Part shown: piece by piece, positions 58,085 through 64,000 of the stretch
How the letters are laid out: the number at the start of each line of letters is the position of its first letter
How positions within the stretch are numbered: the first letter of the stretch is position 1
Source of the DNA: Epiperipatus broadwayi
Taxonomy: Eukaryota > Onychophora > Udeonychophora > Euonychophora > Peripatidae
Length of the DNA stretch: 64,000 nt
Direction of reading: 5' to 3'
NCBI GenBank assembly: GCA_028023455.1
Contig: JAQFVV010012405.1
Coordinates: 2,793,149 to 2,857,148 of the forward strand
Translations under genes and position numbers: made by a program
Notes under the pieces: model-generated
What the model was told of the DNA's origin: nothing
What the model saw: the letters and a program-made list of their open reading frames with translations, nothing else
Database searches by the model: none

Positions 58085-59345
58085 TCCTTTAGCATACACA
58101 ATCCACTCCATTGGTGATCTAGACACTTGTAGAATTAATAAAGTCCATGAACATTGAAAGAACTGACATACTAGTAAGGTCTGATGAAAAAAGTGTATTC
58201 ACAAATCTACCATGTGAAAAAGCATTGCCTATTGTAAGAAAAAGATTAAATGATGATAATAGCTTACTAACCAGAAGAACTCTTCTTATTGATTGTATAA
58301 TGGAACTATTAACATTCTGCTGCATTATAACAACCTACTTTCAATATAACATAGAATTCTTCAGCAAAATCAAGGATTAGCTATGGGCTCATCATTGTCA
58401 CCTCTGATTAGCATTGAAACCATAGCCATAAGTATTACTCCATATCCACATAAAATTATCTCTGCTATGTTGATGATACCTTTGTTGTATGGCCACATGG
58501 TAGAGCACCACTTCAAACTTTTTGGAAACACATCAATAACATATCCCCTTCAATTAATTCACAATAGAATCAGAACAAGAACAAAATTTGACATTCTTAG
58601 ATTTTCTTGTGACAAAACTCCCTCATGGGAAAATCAAAACTATAGTTTACAGAAAATCCACACATACAGAAAAATACTTTGCATATATATCCAATCACAC
58701 CAGAAATGCAAAACATTGCATTATACTATCACTATGGAACAGAGCAAAAGAAGTTTATTTAGAAACCAGTGATTTGAAAAAAGGAAAAGATCTATATAGA
58801 ACATACTCTTATGAAAATTGGCTAACCATCAACTGTTATTAAGAAAATCCTAAATAGTCAACAAAAGGACCATCAAAAGAAAAAAAAACAATTATTGGTA
58901 CTGTAGTGTATCCCAACATACAAATCTCTAATCAGTATAACATCAGAACAGTTTTCCAGAGGCATACCACACTATGAAGAATGCTAACATTTACAAAGCC
59001 TAAACTTGATGTGCTAAGAAGCAAAAACTGCATCTATGAAATACGATGTGAATGTGGAAGAATGTATATTGATGAGAACATTTGCTCTATTGAAACATGA
59101 TACCAAAAGCACAAACTAATGATTAGAATAGAGACAACAGATGTGTCTCAGGTAGCTAACTATATATGTATCATTGAACATATGTTCAATTGGGAAAATA
59201 CAAAAATATCAAAAAGAAAGGAAAAGGTACAAAGAAGAAAATTAAAAAAAGTTGCTTACATGACAATGTTGTATAACACCATAAGTTAACCTTGTGTGAG
59301 TATATATAATGTATGGGAACCACTAATCAACTTTGCTCTTAGGAA
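58085..59345 (+). pseudogene. Penelope-like element: reverse transcriptase plus GIY-YIG, decayed
   Basis: Frames at 58147-58380, 58383-58772 and 58588-58842, plus DNA to 59345, carry in order the landmarks of a Penelope-like polyprotein: SVFTNLPCEKAL (usually SLYTNVP), TTYFQYN, AMGSSLSPL (usually AMGSPVSP), FLDFLVTK, VYRKSTHTEKY and a NRAK segment. A GIY-YIG endonuclease remnant at about 59020-59200 follows: IYEIRCECGRMYID...SIET and HMFNWENTKI. It closes with a VWEPLINF segment. The catalytic YVDD region is degraded, and many stops and shifts are present. It appears to lie inside a hAT element. Confidence 0.85.
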
Positions 59346-59404
59346 AAAGTGGAGAAAGGAATATCATAGATAAGTATATGAAATTTCTACTGAATATTGC
59401 CTTT

Positions 59405-59535
59405 TGCAGAATAGCTTAATTGGTTAGAGTGTTTACCTTAAAAATTCAATATTCAAAAATCTAAGGGTCCAGATTCAATTCCCATGCTAGTAGTGTCACT
59501 GGTTGGGCCAGAACTGAAGAAGGAAGGACAATAAT
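59405..59535 (+). mobile_element. tRNA-like SINE candidate
   Basis: An A-box-like TAGCTTAATTGGTTAGAGTG (59411-59430) is followed about 45 bases later by a B-box-like segment (GGTCCAGATTCAATTCCC), the internal promoter pair of tRNA genes and tRNA-derived SINEs. A tRNA-unrelated body follows, and there is no foldable acceptor stem. No target duplication could be confirmed. It begins about 60 bases after the Penelope-like remnant. Confidence 0.5.
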
Positions 59536-59709
59536 ACCCTCTCAAAACATTGTGCATATACTAACATGTGTTATTACTAACAGTTGAATATATTGGAAAG
59601 TTAAATTTTTTAAAGAGATTCAATACTTATTATTAGATGATTGAAATAGTCCAATAAATAAATACAATTAAAAAACCATCATCACAATCCTTCAGGATAA
59701 CACTAATGA

Positions 59710-61490
59710 ATGGTGTGTGTTTGTTTACTTTTACGTAAATAATTAAATCTGGATGAATATTTAATATTGCAGAATGTAGAGTTTCGTCAACATTTTACAG
59801 AGTTGATCCAATTTTTTGATTTCAAACATGTTAAGGTTAAAAATGATGCTTCACATAAATACATAATACAAAAATGTAAAAGTATGTTTAGGGCCATTTT
59901 AGAAAGTGTTGGAAATTCGGTCCTAATCCTGAACCAAAATTTATTTAACAATTTTTTAGGAAACTCAACTTTTTAACCATTGTTGCTTGATAACTCACAA
60001 ATTTTTCATAAGCATTTAATGGTAAATGACTGGTGATTATTTCAATTGAATAAGATTTACGAACACAATTTTTTTTCAATATCAAAATTTGAAGGAAAGT
60101 ATTATTGAAATTATATTTCCAGACACTTAAAACGATTAATTATAACTTTTAGAATAATATCTTTGGTATGATTATTTTCAATTATAAAAGCATCTATAAA
60201 TGTAAACATTTCTAAAGATCCATTTTCTACTCTATTTTTTTATATGCTCACTTTTTTTAATAAAACTTAAATTAAATATAAATATGTTATAATTATTTTC
60301 TTGGAGAGATATATTTAAACTATTCACATTTTCAAAAATATCTGACAAATAATACAGTTTTAAAATCAATAATTTATTGTAAAAAAAGAATCTACATAAT
60401 TGGATTTCTGCTCACTTAAAAATATAACAACTTCATTTTTCAACTACAATAATCGATATAAATTTTGACTTAAAAGACATTATACTTCTGCATGTAGCAG
60501 TAAGTTTGGTAATCAGAATTCATAAATTTGCAGATTTGAAAGTAGATGAATGCTAAGAGTCAGATTTTTATGAAATTAATCATTTTGATAGCATTGCAAA
60601 GCACAACATTTAAATCTGATATTTTTTGACTACAACTACTTCTCAATTGCTTAAGTAGTGAGTAAAACTGATATGTTTATTGCCATCAGCTTTATGTTTT
60701 GATCCAAATTCACCAATCATTGCCCCAGCACCATCTATAGACATTGACACAATTACTCGATTGTAAACCTTCATTGGTGAACAATTTATCATCTTTAAGA
60801 TAAATATCTTCACTTCTTGTGCATATTCCTGAAGGGTGACAAAACAATAATTCTTCATGTATACTTCCTTCATATACATATTTCCTTAAACTAACAATTC
60901 GACCAAGTCAGAAATATCAGTTATTTCATCCAACTGAATTGCAAACTTTGAGCTGTTGTTAAATCTAGTAATTATCTGTGGCAATTGTTAATTACTAATT
61001 TTAGAAATTCTTATGGGAACAGTATCATTGAATAAAAGAATTTTACAAATTTCGCTTCCATACTGTTTTCCACAAACTATTTCTGACATTTTTATTGCAG
61101 CAGGCATCACAAGATCTTCTATTATGTAGGGCTTTTTGGTTTTTTGAAATTTAATAAGTTTTGTAAGAGGCAAAGTAAATATTTTTCATTGATAGCAAAA
61201 AATTTGTCAATTTGTCAAAACTATTGTTTTTTTATATTTGAGGATTTTAGAAGTCATTCTAAGTATTTCTTTGATTTAATGCAGTGTGTTGCATGCTTGG
61301 TACTAATATATCACTTGGGTTTGAATAGTTTCAAGCTCTTAGCAGCCACAATTTCATTACAAATTAAAATGTTCCACATCTTTACAATTAAGAAAATTTA
61401 AATGCCAAAAACAAATTGTAATATTTTCATTTTTTTGATGAGTTAAATCCCATTTTCTAAGTACTACAACTTGCTAATGAGGAGTTTGCT
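59710..61490 (-). pseudogene. hAT-type transposase (ZBED5/GTF2IRD2-like), decayed
   Basis: Minus-strand translation in shifting frames gives nearly the whole order of this family. It runs from a BED-finger remnant (ICNEIVAAKSLK...TKHA, about 61380-61290) to AKKPHTI-like KKPYIIEDLVMPAAI and LFNDTVPIRI (61173-60988). The catalytic-region QLDEITD (about 60930) is followed by SMSIDGAGAMIGEF (about 60740), a NAIKMINFIK segment (about 60580) and a KLYYLSDIFENVNSLN segment (about 60340). Last come the C-terminal dimerisation part KFWFRIRTEFPTLS and YLCEASF (about 59920-59820). Stops and frameshifts occur throughout. Domesticated ZBED5-type genes exist in animals, but the broken frame argues against one here. 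Confidence 0.85.
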
Positions 61491-64000
61491 GCAGTGCCAT
61501 TACAATTTTTATCATTTCTGTTTAAATTTTACCTCGTATCCATTCAAAAAAAATTTTTTTCTCTTTAAAATATAAACATTATATATATCATAATTATTAG
61601 GGTTTTTCAAAATTAAATTCATTTTATTTGTAACCCTACCTTAGAAATTTTCAAGAATTTGATAGTTTTTGAATATGTAAAAATTAAGTTCTTTAAAAAT
61701 TTCAGGCTGAGTTAGCCCAAGGACCCTTTTAAAAAAATGAACTTAAGTAAAAAAAAAAACACCCTTGCAATTATTTAAGGTAATTCATTTGAAAAATTTA
61801 GGTTATTATTTATGTTTGGAAACAAATTGTTTGAAAAGAGTCAATTTTTAATTTTTTTATTATTATTGTCTCCATTTACAATAGATAACTCATAAAAGAA
61901 AGCATTTCATGTAAGTGAATAGTTGAAAGATCCTATTAATATTATTCTTGTCAAGGAGTAACAATATAATAATTTTACAATAAAACATAATTCAGGACAT
62001 GCATGACAGCAGCATGCATATATCAAACAGTGGACATATGATTAATAATGGCAGTTGACAAGTTAGCACAATCATTCTTTCAATATCATAAACTTACAGA
62101 TATAGTATATGTGAAGTTAAGCCAAACTGGTTTTGATTTTATTTTTGGTTATTGTGCATCCAGAAATTTTTTATTTTACTAAAATTTATGTGACTTCCAA
62201 ATTTAGTTATGTGATTACATAAGCTCTGCTTTAGACCAAGGTATTTAGAGTTAAGATGGCTAGGAATTCTTAGTATGTTTATGTTGGGGTGGTGGTGGTG
62301 GTTTTATTTTATGTTTGCTGCTATATTGCAAGTTTTAATTTGTGAATTATTGTTTGATTCAAACTAAGTGTTTTTGTATAGTCACTCCAAGTCAATTAAT
62401 GGGTAAACTTTAAAATAAATAAAAGTGCAGCTGTTAAGTTATATATTTCTTGGGTTATGATTGACAATCTTTTTTAAAATATATTTTATCTGTTTTTTTT
62501 TTTTAAATATGTAAAAAAAACCTCAAAACATTTGTTATATGTTAATATCATATAATGATCACTAATTTTTTTTTTTTGCGCGGGCGGGAAGGGGGGGGGT
62601 ATATGTAGTGAAATATTTTCCTTTGTAAAATTGATAATTTGTGAATTGCAATAAATATTATATTAGTATTGTTTTTAGTCTAAATTTAAGTAAGTACAGT
62701 TTCAAGTCTAAATGAGTTTTTTATGCCAATAGTCATTTCTCTCTTCTACTGTAGCAGTAAGATTGTGTGTTTGTGCAATTACAGCAATTTTACTTCTAAC
62801 CTTTTTTTTCTTTTTTGTTTGAAACTTTTTATCCTTTATCTTTCTATCTTTTCTCCTCATGAAGTTCGAAAGGTCATTTTTGTTTTTTAATGGCTGCTGT
62901 TACTGATTCGCAATTTATTATTTTTTTAAATACATATTGTTACAAGAATTGTTTTTATTTTCAAAAACATGAAACATTCTTAGAATAATTTTTTATTTAA
63001 TAATGATTAATGTTACAACCCAAACACAACCATTGCAAAGGCATAATATATACACAGAAGTTTTATATTTTGAATATTATATAGTATTTAGAGCTACCAA
63101 AGCCATACCCGAAAATGATTAATGATTATAAAATGCATACAATGTGTGAGATTAAACAATTTTTTTTTATTATTTATTACAATTTTTGGAAAATAATTTG
63201 TTTCCAAAACTAAGCATTTTCAACATGAATTGAAATTAATAATTTCTATTTAAAACACACAACTAGTATTTAGATGAGCAAATATTGTATTTGATATATG
63301 CAGTGGCCAGATTGTCCTAAGCCATCTAGCTATACACTCATTAAATTATGTTTTGGAAAATATATACAATCAATATTTTAAACTTAACAAAGAGTTTATT
63401 ATTCTGAATGTAATATTAGTAAATTGTTAGTACTTCAACAGCAGCTGCCTGGTTGTATTCATAGATTGGCTCATAGATACAAATAGAGAACCTTTTTGCA
63501 TTCTTCTACTATTGTACCACTTGTACATTTCTCACTCTTAATCTATGCATACACATTTTGTTATAATGTTGAATTATAACACTGCATTTTTGCTTTACTA
63601 TACTTTACTTTTACTCTGTTATCTTTTTGCTATAATGCAGGCATTGGTATTTTGCACCTTACTGCTCACACATACATTGTGCATTGTACTGTCCTCCCAT
63701 GTTTTTAGATAGTCATTATGGTCTTATGCGACCTAATTTGCATAAATAGTTTCATTACTATTTGCTTGAAAAATTAACATACTTAGGTTATTTTTGTATT
63801 TGCATAATTTTATTTATTGTGCATATTAATTTTTTCTAGAGTGAATTTTTAATGTCTTTTAATAGTGACTAATTTTATACACACACTCACACAACTTTAT
63901 TTTTCTTTATACAGTAGTGGTATACATTTTTAGTCAAATATAACGGTATGTTTGTAAAAGTTTATAATCAGACACTACTTGTCACTTGACAGAAAAAAAT
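61491..64000. other. AT-rich sequence with one GC-rich spike
   Basis: No gene recognised. A short GCGCGGGCGGGAAGGGGGGG run lies at 62578-62599 directly after a T run. The 5' end of the hAT element should lie in the first few hundred bases, but no matching terminus was found. Confidence 0.5.
62563..62600. repeat. T run followed by a G/C-rich run
   Basis: About 14 T bases are followed by GCGCGGGCGGGAA and nine G bases in otherwise AT-rich DNA. This is a low-complexity artefact or a small G-rich motif. Confidence 0.7.

Overview
The window is strongly AT-rich eukaryotic DNA. It has no bacterial-style gene layout, and I recognise no host protein-coding gene. Everything identifiable is a mobile element, a remnant of one, or a simple repeat, so this looks like intergenic or intronic sequence of an animal genome. 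The mix of families points to an invertebrate: two APE-type LINEs, an RTE-like LINE tail, Penelope-like elements (one with a GIY-YIG endonuclease), a ZBED5/GTF2IRD2-like hAT transposase remnant, a Ty3/gypsy-type LTR retrotransposon and tRNA-derived retroposons. The species cannot be settled from the sequence alone.

Layout. 0.6-2.5 kb: two foldback elements, a 64-bp tandem duplication and one copy of a dispersed inverted-repeat element. 2.5-7.8 kb (minus strand): LINE A, nearly complete, with a (TAA)/(CAT) microsatellite tail. 7.8-13.4 kb: AT-rich DNA with a decayed RTE-like 3' fragment (10.06-10.41 kb), a very C-rich tract (11.97-12.29 kb) and a small TA-flanked hairpin element. 13.5-19.3 kb (minus strand): LINE B, a more decayed relative of LINE A. 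20.08-32.87 kb (plus strand): a complete LTR retrotransposon with 2.9-kb LTRs, three open frames (gag, protease, RT-RNase H-integrase), a primer-binding site, a polypurine tract and an AT-dinucleotide target. 32.9-64 kb: mostly anonymous AT-rich DNA. It contains a second inverted-repeat element copy (40.2 kb), a perfect 145-bp tandem duplication (40.6 kb), a Penelope-like 3' end (41 kb), a tRNA retropseudogene with target-site duplication (48.3 kb), a 1.1-kb TA-flanked non-autonomous DNA transposon (54.2 kb), and a hAT transposon remnant (57.7-61.5 kb) that appears to be invaded by a Penelope-like element and a tRNA-like SINE.

The LTR retrotransposon is the only element that looks recently active. 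Its LTRs differ at only about ten bases plus homopolymer lengths, and all three frames are open. Its Gag is unusual: a long coiled-coil N-terminal half and no zinc knuckle. A TTTAAAT heptamer in the gag reading frame directly abuts the gag stop, in exactly the phase needed for -1 frameshifting into the protease frame. This, together with a primer-site-like motif buried inside each LTR, is the most interesting material in the window.
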